Source: Candidatus Palauibacter rhopaloidicola
GTDB lineage: Bacteria > Gemmatimonadota > Gemmatimonadetes > Palauibacterales > Palauibacteraceae
Length of the DNA stretch: 64,000 nucleotides
Assembly: GCA_026914155.1 (NCBI GenBank)
Contig: JAPPGH010000042.1
Coordinates: 1-64,000 of the forward strand
Direction: 5' to 3'
Part shown: positions 45,131 to 52,845 of the stretch, one piece after another
How positions within the stretch are numbered: the stretch's first letter is position 1
Layout of the letters: every line of letters starts with the position of its first letter
The notes under the pieces: generated by a model
The model's input: only the letters and a program-made list of their open reading frames with translations
The model's database searches: none
What the model was told of the DNA's origin: nothing
Position numbers and translations under genes: made by a program

Positions 45131-45667
45131 TCAAAGCGACAGGGGTCCGCCGCCGCCACCGGTGGTTTCCGGGTTTCTCGGAGTCGGCTTGCCGAGATCC
45201 ACATGGATCAGCTGCCCATTGATTTCGCCCGTACCCTGGAGCCGAACCCAGCCGTCGAAGGACGTCGCCTGCAGAGTCAGCTCGAACGCCTCCGTCGAGG
45301 CCGTGGCGGCCACGTTCAGCGCGACGTGCCGGGTGGACCGGTCATAGTCCCAGGAACCGTTCAGCCTCGCGTTCAGACCGGTTTCTCCCGGTGTCTCCGA
45401 CGGTATGACGACCCAGCCCGTGAGACTCCCGCTGGATCCGAAGACGAGCCGGAGGTCTCCCCCCGGAGGCAGCGGGCGGAAGTCGTCCGGCAGATTGCGT
45501 ACGAACGAGAGACTGGTGAGCGGGCGGTACGCTCCGACGAGATTGGACTGCGCGTCTCGCCACGCGGCGCCGTACGGGTTGCCGTCCCGTTCGCACGCGG
45601 CCGCGGCGCTCAGGAGGAGGGCGAGGGAAAACGCACGTGCGATGTTTCGACTCATTCGCGATCTCAT
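45131..45667 (-). CDS. Lipoprotein of unknown function, sister of the 44425-44973 gene
   Basis: About 178 residues from ATG 45667 (GAGGA 7 bp upstream). The signal ends in AAAC (AFSLALLLSAAAACERDG). It aligns with its neighbour along its whole length: GNPYGAAWR, GAYRPLTSL, LPDDFRPLPPGGDLRLVFGS, GSWDYD, EAFELTLQATSFDGWVRLQG, LIHVDLGK and a Gly-rich end (TTGGGGG). Overall similarity is moderate, so the duplication is old. Both are minus strand with 157 bp between them and may be co-expressed or separately promoted. Function unknown. Confidence 0.7.
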   Translation of the reverse strand: MRSRMSRNIARAFSLALLLSAAAACERDGNPYGAAWRDAQSNLVGAYRPLTSLSFVRNLPDDFRPLPPGGDLRLVFGSSGSLTGWVVIPSETPGETGLNARLNGSWDYDRSTRHVALNVAATASTEAFELTLQATSFDGWVRLQGTGEINGQLIHVDLGKPTPRNPETTGGGGGPLSL

Positions 45668-45832
45668 TGGTGATCCTCGAATTGATTGCGGGACGCGAAC
45701 CCGCGGCCTTTCCGCAGCCGCGCCACCGGTTTTCGAAGCAACCGCCTACCCGCCCCGCCCGGCCGGGTTCCGCTCTCCCGGATGGCGGTCTCCACCAGGG
45801 GGCGTTGCGCGGGATGTCCTCGGTTGACAGGG

Positions 45833-45854
45833 TCTTGGCGAGATCTTGGCGAGA
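45833..45854. repeat. 11-bp tandem direct repeat upstream of DUF1015
   Basis: TCTTGGCGAGA occurs twice head to tail, 4 bp after a TTGACA sequence at 45824-45829 and 44 bp before the DUF1015 start. No convincing -10 element is seen at the right distance. It could be a regulator-binding repeat or a neutral duplication. Confidence 0.4.
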
Positions 45855-45898
45855 TCAACCGCGCCCCGACCCGACACCCGAACCCGGTTCGTTACGAC

Positions 45899-47146
45899 AT
45901 GCTCTCCATACGCCCCATCCACCGCGCGCTCGTGCCGGTCGATTCCGCGGCCGCGCGCCGCGTCTCCGCGCTCAATTACGACGAGTTTCAGGGGGACCAC
46001 GAGATCTGGGAAGCCATTCGGGACGCACCGGATTCGGTGCTGAACGTCACCATGGCGCACTGCGCCGTGGCGAGCCCGGACCGGATCCTGAGGCGAGACT
46101 CGGACGAGTCGCTCGCACGGGCGAACCGCAACTTCGAGCGCCTGCGCGCCTCCCCGCTTACGCACGAGGTGAAGAGGGCCCTGTACATCTATGAGATCGT
46201 GGATCCACAGCGCCCCGGCGTGCGCCAGATCGGTCTCGGGGGGCTGGCCCGCACGAACGAGATCCGGACGGACGACACGCCGGCCGGGCCGATCATCCGC
46301 AACGAAGGGGTCCGCCCGCCGAAGGCGAGGGGACGCGCCCGACTCATCGAAGCGACGGGCGCGATCATCGGGACCGTGAACAACGCGGTGCCGGACGCGT
46401 CCGGGGCGTTCGCGGCGGCGCTCGAGCGCCACGCCGACGGAACCGCTCCCGATTTCGAGACCGGGGGCGCGGGAGGCACGACCCATCGCATCTGGCTCGT
46501 CGCGGAACCGGGGGCCATCGCGCGCCTCCAGCGACTGCTGGCCGCGGAACCCGAGGCGTACGTGGCCGACGGCAACCACCGGAGCGCGGCCGCCGCAATG
46601 CTTGGGTACGAGTCTTTCCTCGCGGTGTTCTTCCCGGCGGACCGGATGGGGATTTCCCCCTACAACCGGCTGGTCCGCCTCCCTCGCCAACACGACGCGA
46701 CCGCCGTCGATGCGGCGCTGGAGCGCTCCTTCGAGGTTTCACCCGCCGGGGACGAACCTCTGCAGCCTTGCGAGACCCACGTGATCGGCGTCTATGCGGC
46801 AGGGCGCGGCTGGCGGCGCGCGACGCCCCGGAGCGGCGTGTACGACGCGGCCGATGCCGCCGCCTCCATCGACCACGACATCGTGCAGCGGACGCTGTTC
46901 GCCGATCTCGGTCTGGCCGACGCGGCGGACGAACGGCTCACGTTCGTGGGCGCGAACAAGGATGCGGGCTGGCTCGCCGCCGAGGTGGACGGAGGTCGGG
47001 CGGACCTGGCGGTCACCCTGCCCGCCGTGACGATGAGTCAGTTCATCGCGGTGTGCCGGCAGCGGCGGATGATGCCCCCGAAGTCGACCTGGTTCGAGCC
47101 CAAGATCCGGAGCGGGCTCGTCATGGCGCACCTCGGCGGCGACTAG
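45899..47146 (+). CDS. DUF1015 family protein
   Basis: About 415 residues from ATG 45899; the frame is open further upstream but without homology-like sequence. Family motifs include IRPIHRALVPVDS at the start, ALNYDEFQGDHEIWEAI, ALYIYEIVDPQRPGVRQIGL, VADGNHRSAAAAML (about residues 222-235) and ISPYNRLVRLP. The C-terminus ends with MPPKSTWFEPKIRSGLVMAH. DUF1015 proteins often sit near serine biosynthesis or kinase-like genes and have no established activity. Here the neighbour is the aryl-CoA ligase gene, convergent with 22 bp between stops. Confidence 0.85.
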   Translation: MLSIRPIHRALVPVDSAAARRVSALNYDEFQGDHEIWEAIRDAPDSVLNVTMAHCAVASPDRILRRDSDESLARANRNFERLRASPLTHEVKRALYIYEIVDPQRPGVRQIGLGGLARTNEIRTDDTPAGPIIRNEGVRPPKARGRARLIEATGAIIGTVNNAVPDASGAFAAALERHADGTAPDFETGGAGGTTHRIWLVAEPGAIARLQRLLAAEPEAYVADGNHRSAAAAMLGYESFLAVFFPADRMGISPYNRLVRLPRQHDATAVDAALERSFEVSPAGDEPLQPCETHVIGVYAAGRGWRRATPRSGVYDAADAAASIDHDIVQRTLFADLGLADAADERLTFVGANKDAGWLAAEVDGGRADLAVTLPAVTMSQFIAVCRQRRMMPPKSTWFEPKIRSGLVMAHLGGD

Positions 47147-47168
47147 CAGTCCGTGGCAAGACCCCGCG

Positions 47169-48782
47169 TCAGCTCCGGGACCGGTCGCGGAGCGCGGCGC
47201 GGTCGACCTTTCCCAGGTGCGTCCTCGGCAGATCCGCCACGACGTGAACGGCGGCGGGCGTCTTGTACGAGGGCAGGCGCGAAGCGACGAATTCCCCGAG
47301 TTCCGGCGCAAGCTCGCCGGCGCGGGCGGCGGCCGGTTTCGTCGGGACGACCCAGGCGACCGGTTCCATGAGGCCCTCGGGAGTCGGCACCCCGACGACG
47401 GTCGCCTCCGCGACGGCGGCGTGTTGAAGCAGACAATCCTCGACCTCGCCGGGGGAGAGCCATTTCCCTCTGACCTTGAGCATGTCGTCGCCGCGCCCGC
47501 AGTAGCGAAACACCCCGTGTTCATCGCGGACGATCATGTCGCCCGACACGTACCATTCGCCCCGGAAGGCTTCCGCCGTCGCCCTGGCCCGTTGCCAGTA
47601 CCCCAGCGCCCGCGATCCTCCGCGGACCCAGAGCCACCCCACTTCGCCGTCCGGAAGCTCTCGGCCCTCGTCGTCGCAGACCCGCACCTCGAAACCGGGA
47701 ACCGCGCGCCCCAGCGTTCCCGGATGCACCTCGTCGGGACGGTTGCTGAGGAAGATGTGCCACATCTCCGCCGTCCCGAGACCGTCGAGGAGCGTCACCC
47801 CCCAGCGGTCGCGCCAGCGCCGGTGAAGTTCGGGCGGCAGCGCCTCTCCCGCCGAGGTCGCGAGACGAAGGCTTGAGAGATCGCTCGCGGCGGCGTCCGG
47901 GTGCGCGACCATGTGGCGGATCATCGTGGGGACGTTGACGAGCACCGTGGGGCGGAATCGTGCGATCCTCCCGAACAGGACGTCCGGACTGCAGCGCTCC
48001 GGGAAGAGGGCCGCGGTCGCACCGACCGAGAAGGGGAAGAAGAGGTTGGACCCCGTGGCGTACCCGAAGAACAGCTTGGGGACGGAGAGCGTGATGTCGT
48101 CCTCCGTGAGGCCCAGCAGCCGCTTGCCGTAACACTCCGTCGTGTTCGCGAACGAGGCGTGCGTCTGAACGACGCCCTTGGGGCGGCCGGTCGTCCCGCC
48201 GCTGAACAGCCACAGGGCGGGATCGTCCCGGTGGGTCGGCCAGGGTTCCAGCGTCGCGGGCTGGGCGCGCAGCCGTTCCGCGAAGGCCGGCTCGTCCACG
48301 ACGAAGGTCGCGCGCGGAGCGGAGGGTTCCGCGTCCCACGGGATGCCGGCTTCAGGAACCGTCGCGGATGCCGGCGCCGCGGCGATCCCCTCGCGGAAGA
48401 AGGGCGCACGGCCGGAGTCCACGAGAAGGACGGCGCCGCGCGTGTAACGAAAGAAGTACGAGATCTCGTCGCGCCGGAGCCAGGGGTTCAGCATGACGCC
48501 CACGGCGCCGATCCGCAGCGTGCCGAAGAGCGCGCCGACGAAGTCCGGTCCATCCGGAAGCGCGATGAGGACCCGCTCCTCCGGCCGCACGCCCGCGCTG
48601 CGCAGGAGGTGGCCGTAGCGGTTCGCCAGCGCTTCGACTTCCGCGTAGGTCTTCTCGCCGCCGTCCGTGAGGAGCGCGCGGCGGCCCCCCCGTCCTTCCC
48701 GGATGCGGTCGCCCAGGAAGTACTCGGCGATGTTGAAGCACTCGGGCGGATCGAAGATCGGCGGCGGCGCGGCGTCTCGCAT
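47169..48782 (-). CDS. Benzoate/2-aminobenzoate-CoA ligase family enzyme
   Basis: About 537 residues; GGAG is about 6 bp before ATG 48782. ANL superfamily motifs: P-loop WLFSGGTTGRPKGVVQTHAS (about residues 190-210), LDGLGTAEMWHIFLSN, YVSGDMIVRDEHGVFRYCGR, DDMLKVRGKWLSPGEVE, and the catalytic Lys in THLGKVDR near the C-terminus. PKLFFGYATGSNLFFPFSVG and MWHIFLSNRP are typical of the benzoate-CoA ligase branch. With tryptophan dioxygenase, kynureninase and a 2-aminobenzoyl-CoA monooxygenase/reductase-like fusion nearby, anthranilate is the likely substrate. It is divergent from the rest of the cluster with 128 bp between, so a shared control region is plausible. Confidence 0.88.
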   Translation of the reverse strand: MRDAAPPPIFDPPECFNIAEYFLGDRIREGRGGRRALLTDGGEKTYAEVEALANRYGHLLRSAGVRPEERVLIALPDGPDFVGALFGTLRIGAVGVMLNPWLRRDEISYFFRYTRGAVLLVDSGRAPFFREGIAAAPASATVPEAGIPWDAEPSAPRATFVVDEPAFAERLRAQPATLEPWPTHRDDPALWLFSGGTTGRPKGVVQTHASFANTTECYGKRLLGLTEDDITLSVPKLFFGYATGSNLFFPFSVGATAALFPERCSPDVLFGRIARFRPTVLVNVPTMIRHMVAHPDAAASDLSSLRLATSAGEALPPELHRRWRDRWGVTLLDGLGTAEMWHIFLSNRPDEVHPGTLGRAVPGFEVRVCDDEGRELPDGEVGWLWVRGGSRALGYWQRARATAEAFRGEWYVSGDMIVRDEHGVFRYCGRGDDMLKVRGKWLSPGEVEDCLLQHAAVAEATVVGVPTPEGLMEPVAWVVPTKPAAARAGELAPELGEFVASRLPSYKTPAAVHVVADLPRTHLGKVDRAALRDRSRS

Positions 48783-48910
48783 CGGGCTCCATCGGCGGGG
48801 GTCGTCCGGTCCTGGCTGAGGTTCGCACGGTATGCGCGGCCCGGCGGGTCTACAACCGACCCGGGCTGCCCGGACTTGCGCCCTTCCCCGGCACGGCTTA
48901 GCGAGACTCC

Positions 48911-50452
48911 ATGACTCTACACAGGCTGTCGGACCTCACCTGGGAGGAAGTCGGGGCCCTCGACCTCGATCGGACGGTGGCGATCCTGCCCGTGGGAGCG
49001 ACCGAAGCGCACGGCCCCCATCTGCCGCTCGACGCCGACGTCACCATCGCGGAAGCGATGGCGGAAGCCGGCGCGCGACGACTCTCGGCCCTGGGTCTGG
49101 AGATCGTGCTCCTCGACGGTCTCCGGTACACGCCGGCCGCCTTCTCCGCGAGGTTCCCCGGCACGATCGATATCGGGGCCGCGACGCTCACCGCGCTCAT
49201 CGTCGACATCGCCGCCAGCCTGCGCCGGGCCGGGATCGCCACCCTGGCGATCGCGAACGCCCACCTCGACCCCTCCAACCTCGAGGCCCTTCACGCCGCG
49301 GCGGCGGTCGGCGGGGGAGACGCCATGCGCATCGTGTTTCCGGATGTGACGCGGCGGCCGTGGGGAAGCCGGCTCACCGAGGAGTTCCGGAGCGGGGCCT
49401 GCCATGCCGGGCGGTACGAGGGCTCGATCCTCCTCGCCCGCGATCCGGGGCGCGTGCGCGAGGAGATCATGCACGAACTGGAGGACAATCCCGTCTCGCT
49501 CTCCGCCGCGATCCAGGCCGGGATGAAAGACTTCGCGGAAGCGGGGGGGACGCGGGCCTATTTCGGCTACCCGTCGCAGGCGACGGCGGAAGAGGGACGT
49601 GCTACCATTGAGACGCTCGGCGGCATCCTCGCCGAGGCGGTGAGGGAAGCCCTGGAGAGAGGAGAAAGAGTGAGTCTCGCCGGTCGTGGCGCACTCATCA
49701 CGGGCGGGGGACGCGGCATCGGGGCCGCGGCCGCGCGGACGCTGGCGGATCGAGGCGTCCGGCTGGTCCTCGCGGCGCGGAGCACGCCGGAGGTCGAGGC
49801 GGTCGCGGCCGAGCTGCGGGGCCGTGGCGGCGAGGCCTGGGCGGCGACGTGCGACGTGTCGGAGTCGGAGAACGTGGAGGCGCTGTGCCGCGAGGCTCAG
49901 GATCGGCTCGGCGCCGTGGACATCCTCGTGAACAATGCCGGCGTGGCCAGTTCCGCGGCCGTCGTGAAACTCGCCCTGGAGGAGTGGGAGCGGCTGTGGC
50001 GCATCAACGCGACCGGTGCGTTCCTCGCGATGCAGGGCGTGATGCCCGGCATGATCGAGCGCGGCTGGGGCCGGATCGTGAACGTGGCGTCGGTCGCCGG
50101 CCTGCGCGGGGCGCGCTACATCGCCGCCTACGCCGCGTCGAAACACGCCCTGCTCGGTCTCACGCGTTCCGCCGCGGCCGAAGTGGCCGGCGCCGGCGTC
50201 ACGGTGAACGCGGTCTGCCCCGGCTACGTCGACACGCCGATGACGGACGCCACGATCGAGAACATCGTGAAGCGAACGGACATGGACGAGAAGGACGCCG
50301 TCGAGGCGATCCTTGCGACGACGCCGCAGCGCCGTCTCATCGCCCCCGGGGAGGTCGCGGCGTCGATCGCGTTCCTGTGCGAAGACGAAGCGCGGAGCAT
50401 CAACGGCCAGACCGTCGTGCTGGACGGCGGCGCCACCGCGGCTCTCCCGTGA
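48911..50452 (+). CDS. Creatininase-family amidohydrolase fused in frame to a short-chain dehydrogenase
   Basis: One open frame of 513 residues. Residues 1-250 are a creatininase-family domain with metal-ligand motifs GATEAHGPHLPLDADVTIA (Glu, His, Asp) and NAHLDPSNLEA (His, Asp). Residues 255-513 are a complete SDR: GRGALITGGGRGIGAAAART (cofactor), NNAGVASS, and Ser...YAASKHALLG (Tyr/Lys). No stop codon separates them. The junction still carries a ribosome site and GTG (49670) followed by GA, as in the GTGA overlaps elsewhere in the window, so the SDR may also be made alone. In the 2-aminobenzoyl-CoA pathway an SDR acts as hydroxyacyl-CoA dehydrogenase. The creatininase domain has a hydrolytic, possibly formamidase, role (inference). 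A single-base error could also have joined two genes. Confidence 0.8.
   Translation: MTLHRLSDLTWEEVGALDLDRTVAILPVGATEAHGPHLPLDADVTIAEAMAEAGARRLSALGLEIVLLDGLRYTPAAFSARFPGTIDIGAATLTALIVDIAASLRRAGIATLAIANAHLDPSNLEALHAAAAVGGGDAMRIVFPDVTRRPWGSRLTEEFRSGACHAGRYEGSILLARDPGRVREEIMHELEDNPVSLSAAIQAGMKDFAEAGGTRAYFGYPSQATAEEGRATIETLGGILAEAVREALERGERVSLAGRGALITGGGRGIGAAAARTLADRGVRLVLAARSTPEVEAVAAELRGRGGEAWAATCDVSESENVEALCREAQDRLGAVDILVNNAGVASSAAVVKLALEEWERLWRINATGAFLAMQGVMPGMIERGWGRIVNVASVAGLRGARYIAAYAASKHALLGLTRSAAAEVAGAGVTVNAVCPGYVDTPMTDATIENIVKRTDMDEKDAVEAILATTPQRRLIAPGEVAASIAFLCEDEARSINGQTVVLDGGATAALP
49654..49672 (+). promoter_or_regulatory. Internal ribosome-binding site and GTG start at the creatininase/SDR junction
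   Basis: GGAGAGAGGAGAAAGAGTG: a strong purine-rich site with AGGAGA about 5 nt before GTG 49670, in the same frame as the upstream domain. The codons after it (VSLAGRGALITGG) are exactly where stand-alone SDR proteins begin. It supports independent translation of the SDR part. Confidence 0.6.
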
Positions 50453-50856
50453 CCGACGCGTTCGAGGTGCTGAACCCGGCCGTGCTGGGCGAGCCGAGGG
50501 GCTGGAATCACGGCCTCCTCGCTCCTCCCGGCGGGCGCGTTCTCTTCGTTGCCGGCCAGACCGCAAGCGGATCGGGAGGACAGATCGAGACTCCGGACTT
50601 CGCCGCGCAGTTCGCGCTCGCGCTCGATCGCGTGCTGACGGTCGTGCGGGCAGCGGGCGGCGAGCCCTCGCACATCGGACGGATGACCATCTACGTGACG
50701 GATCTCGCCGCCTACCGGGAGGCCCGTTCCGAGCTTGGGGCCGCGTGGCGCGCCCGACTGGGCCGGCACTATCCCGCCATGGCGCTCGTCGAGGTCAGCG
50801 GGCTCGTCGATGCCGGCGCGCAGGTCGAGATCGAGGCGACCGCCGTCCTGCCGTGA
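50449..50856 (+). CDS. RidA/YjgF family protein, probable enamine/imine deaminase
   Basis: About 135 residues; GTG 50449 overlaps the SDR stop by 4 bp. RidA-type features are LNPAVLGEPRGWNHGLLAPP at the start, RVLFVAGQTASGSGG, FALALDRVLTVVRAAGGEPS, RMTIYVTDLAAYRE, and a C-terminal YPAMALVEVSGLVDAGAQVE with the Glu of the trimer interface. The family hydrolyses reactive enamine/imine intermediates to ketones and ammonia. In a CoA-dependent anthranilate route it would release the amino nitrogen after ring reduction. Operon position within the cluster supports this; direct proof is lacking. Confidence 0.88.
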   Translation: MTDAFEVLNPAVLGEPRGWNHGLLAPPGGRVLFVAGQTASGSGGQIETPDFAAQFALALDRVLTVVRAAGGEPSHIGRMTIYVTDLAAYREARSELGAAWRARLGRHYPAMALVEVSGLVDAGAQVEIEATAVLP

Positions 50857-50887
50857 TCCCGCATCGCCCCGTGGAAGGAAGCGCGCC

Positions 50888-51688
50888 GTGGCTCTGAATC
50901 CGAGTTCATTCCTGTACGAGGCCGATGCCGCGACGTCCGTCGCGACGATTACGCTGAACCGTCCGGAACGGCGAAATGCGCTGACCTTCGAGGTCTACGA
51001 CGAACTCCGAAACACGTTCCGCGCGCTCGACCGGGAGCCGGGGGTCCGCTCGGTCGTGATCACGGGGGCCGGCGCCGCCTTCTGCACGGGCGGAGATGTG
51101 CGCGACATCATCGGGCCGCTCCTCGAGATGGACGCCGCGGAACTGCTCGAATTCACGCGGATGACGTGCGACCTGATCGCGGCCATGCGGGAGTGCGGCA
51201 AGCCCATCGTCGGCGCCCTGAACGGCACCGTGGCGGGGGCCGGGGCCGTGATCGCGACCGCCTGCGACGTGCGGATCGCGGCGGAATCCGCGAAGATCGC
51301 CTACCTGTTCACGCGGGTCGGGCTCTCCGGCGCCGACATGGGGATCGCTTGGCTTCTGCCGCGAATCATCGGTCTCGGGCGTGCGACGGAGCTTCTGATG
51401 ACGGGCGATTTTCTCGACGCGCGGGAGGCGCTCCGCGTCGGACTGTACAATCGGGTCGTGCCCGATGGCGAGGCGCTCGCCGCGGGGACGGAGTGGGCGG
51501 CGCGGCTGGCGGCGGGACCCACCGCCGCGCTGTCCGTCACCAAGCGCGCTCTGGAGACGGAGGCACACATGACGTTGCGCGATGCGCTCGCCGAGGAGGC
51601 CCGCCTGCAGGCCGCCTGCATGGAGGATCCGAACTTCCGCGAGGGCTTCCGTGCCTTCGTCGAGAAGCGGGCCGCGGTGTTCTCGTGA
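50888..51688 (+). CDS. Enoyl-CoA hydratase/isomerase family protein
   Basis: About 266 residues from GTG 50888, preceded by GGAAGGAAG. Crotonase features are present: TITLNRPERRNALTFEVYDE, the oxyanion-hole segment VVITGAGAAFCTGGDVRDI, and GKPIVGALNGTVAGAGAVIA. The usual second catalytic Glu region reads RVGLSGADMGIAWLLPRIIG, with Asp in place of one typical Glu, so ring-cleaving or isomerase chemistry is possible rather than simple hydration. It overlaps the following acyl-CoA dehydrogenase by 4 bp. Role: a beta-oxidation-like step on the ring-reduced 2-aminobenzoyl-CoA product. Confidence 0.88.
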   Translation: MALNPSSFLYEADAATSVATITLNRPERRNALTFEVYDELRNTFRALDREPGVRSVVITGAGAAFCTGGDVRDIIGPLLEMDAAELLEFTRMTCDLIAAMRECGKPIVGALNGTVAGAGAVIATACDVRIAAESAKIAYLFTRVGLSGADMGIAWLLPRIIGLGRATELLMTGDFLDAREALRVGLYNRVVPDGEALAAGTEWAARLAAGPTAALSVTKRALETEAHMTLRDALAEEARLQAACMEDPNFREGFRAFVEKRAAVFS

Positions 51689-52845
51689 TCGACCTCCACC
51701 CCGTCCGCGCCTTTCTCGAACCGCGGCACCTCGAGCTCGGGGAGGGGCTCGGGCGCTATGCGGCGTCGGAGTTCGCCGAACACGCGCACCGGGACGATGA
51801 TGATCTCGCCCGCCGCTACGCGCGGGAGATCTGCGCATCCCTGGGGCGGGGCGGCTGGCTGAAGGCGGTTGCCCAACAGGACTTCCGGGCCTGTTCCGTC
51901 ACGCGCGAGACGCTGGCCTTCTACTCACCGCTCGCGGACGCGATGTTCGCACTCCAGGCGCTGGGCTCGACCCCGATCGCGCTGGCCGGCGACGAGAGGC
52001 AGCGGCGGCTGTGGCTCGACCGCGCCATCCGGGGGCGGGCCGTGGCCGCCTTCGCGATGAGCGAACCGGAGGCGGGGTCCGACGTGGCCGCCATGCGCAC
52101 GACCGCCGTCCGGGACGGGAACGACTACGTCCTCAACGGCGTGAAGACCTTCATCTCGAACGCGGGGATCGCGGACTTCTATCTCCTGTTCGCGGTCACC
52201 GACCCGGACGAGGGCGTGGCGGGGATCTCCGCCTTCCTGCTCCCCGCCGATACGAAGGGGTTCCGCTTCGTGCGGCCGCTCGTGATGGCCGACCCCCACC
52301 CGCTGGGCGAGATCGCGCTGGAGGACTGCCGGCTTCCGGCCTCGGCCCGCGTCGGAGGCGAGGGCGAAGGGTACAAGCTCGGGCTCGCCACGCTCGACCG
52401 CCTGCGTCCCACCGTCGGCGCCGCGGCCTGCGGGATGGCGGGCCGCGCGCTGCACGAAGCGCTCCACCACGCCCTCTCGCGCCGGCAGTTCGGACGGGCG
52501 CTCGCCGATTTTCAGATCACGCAGGAGAAGGTGGGGCGCATGGGCACCGACCTGACGGCCGCCCGGCTCCTCGTGTATCGAGCGGCCTGGGAGCGCGACG
52601 GCGGCGCGGACCGCACCGACCTCGAAGCCGCCATGGCAAAGTCCTTCGCGACCGAAATCGCGCAGGGCGTGGTGGACGACGCCGTGCAGATCCTCGGCGG
52701 ACGCGGCGTGCTGGCGGACCACCCGGTCGACCGGCTCTACCGCTCCGTGAGGGCCCTCCGCATCTACGAGGGCGCCACCGAGATTCAGCGTCTCATCATC
52801 GCGCGTCATCTGCTCGACGCCGCGCGCGGCGAGAGCAACCTCTGA
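51685..52845 (+). CDS. Acyl-CoA dehydrogenase family protein
   Basis: About 386 residues; GTG 51685 overlaps the preceding stop (GTGA). ACAD signatures are FAMSEPEAGSDVAAMRTTAV (flavin/substrate loop), VLNGVKTFISNAGIADFYL, LDRLRPTVGAAACGMAGRAL, RRQFGRALADFQITQEKVG, ILGGRGVLADHPVDRLYRS and RIYEGATEIQRLIIARHLL, the last carrying the catalytic Glu region. It would oxidise an acyl- or cyclohexenyl-CoA intermediate with electrons passed to ETF. The next gene begins within its stop codon. Confidence 0.9.
   Translation: MIDLHPVRAFLEPRHLELGEGLGRYAASEFAEHAHRDDDDLARRYAREICASLGRGGWLKAVAQQDFRACSVTRETLAFYSPLADAMFALQALGSTPIALAGDERQRRLWLDRAIRGRAVAAFAMSEPEAGSDVAAMRTTAVRDGNDYVLNGVKTFISNAGIADFYLLFAVTDPDEGVAGISAFLLPADTKGFRFVRPLVMADPHPLGEIALEDCRLPASARVGGEGEGYKLGLATLDRLRPTVGAAACGMAGRALHEALHHALSRRQFGRALADFQITQEKVGRMGTDLTAARLLVYRAAWERDGGADRTDLEAAMAKSFATEIAQGVVDDAVQILGGRGVLADHPVDRLYRSVRALRIYEGATEIQRLIIARHLLDAARGESNL

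Noticed and set aside
45824..45829. TTGACA as a -35 box for DUF1015
   Set aside because: No acceptable -10 hexamer at 16-18 bp; kept only as context for the tandem repeat.
52011..52841. Extension of the monooxygenase/OYE frame upstream into the acyl-CoA dehydrogenase gene
   Set aside because: The extra sequence is Arg-rich out-of-frame translation of the dehydrogenase; homology-like sequence starts at codon 52842.
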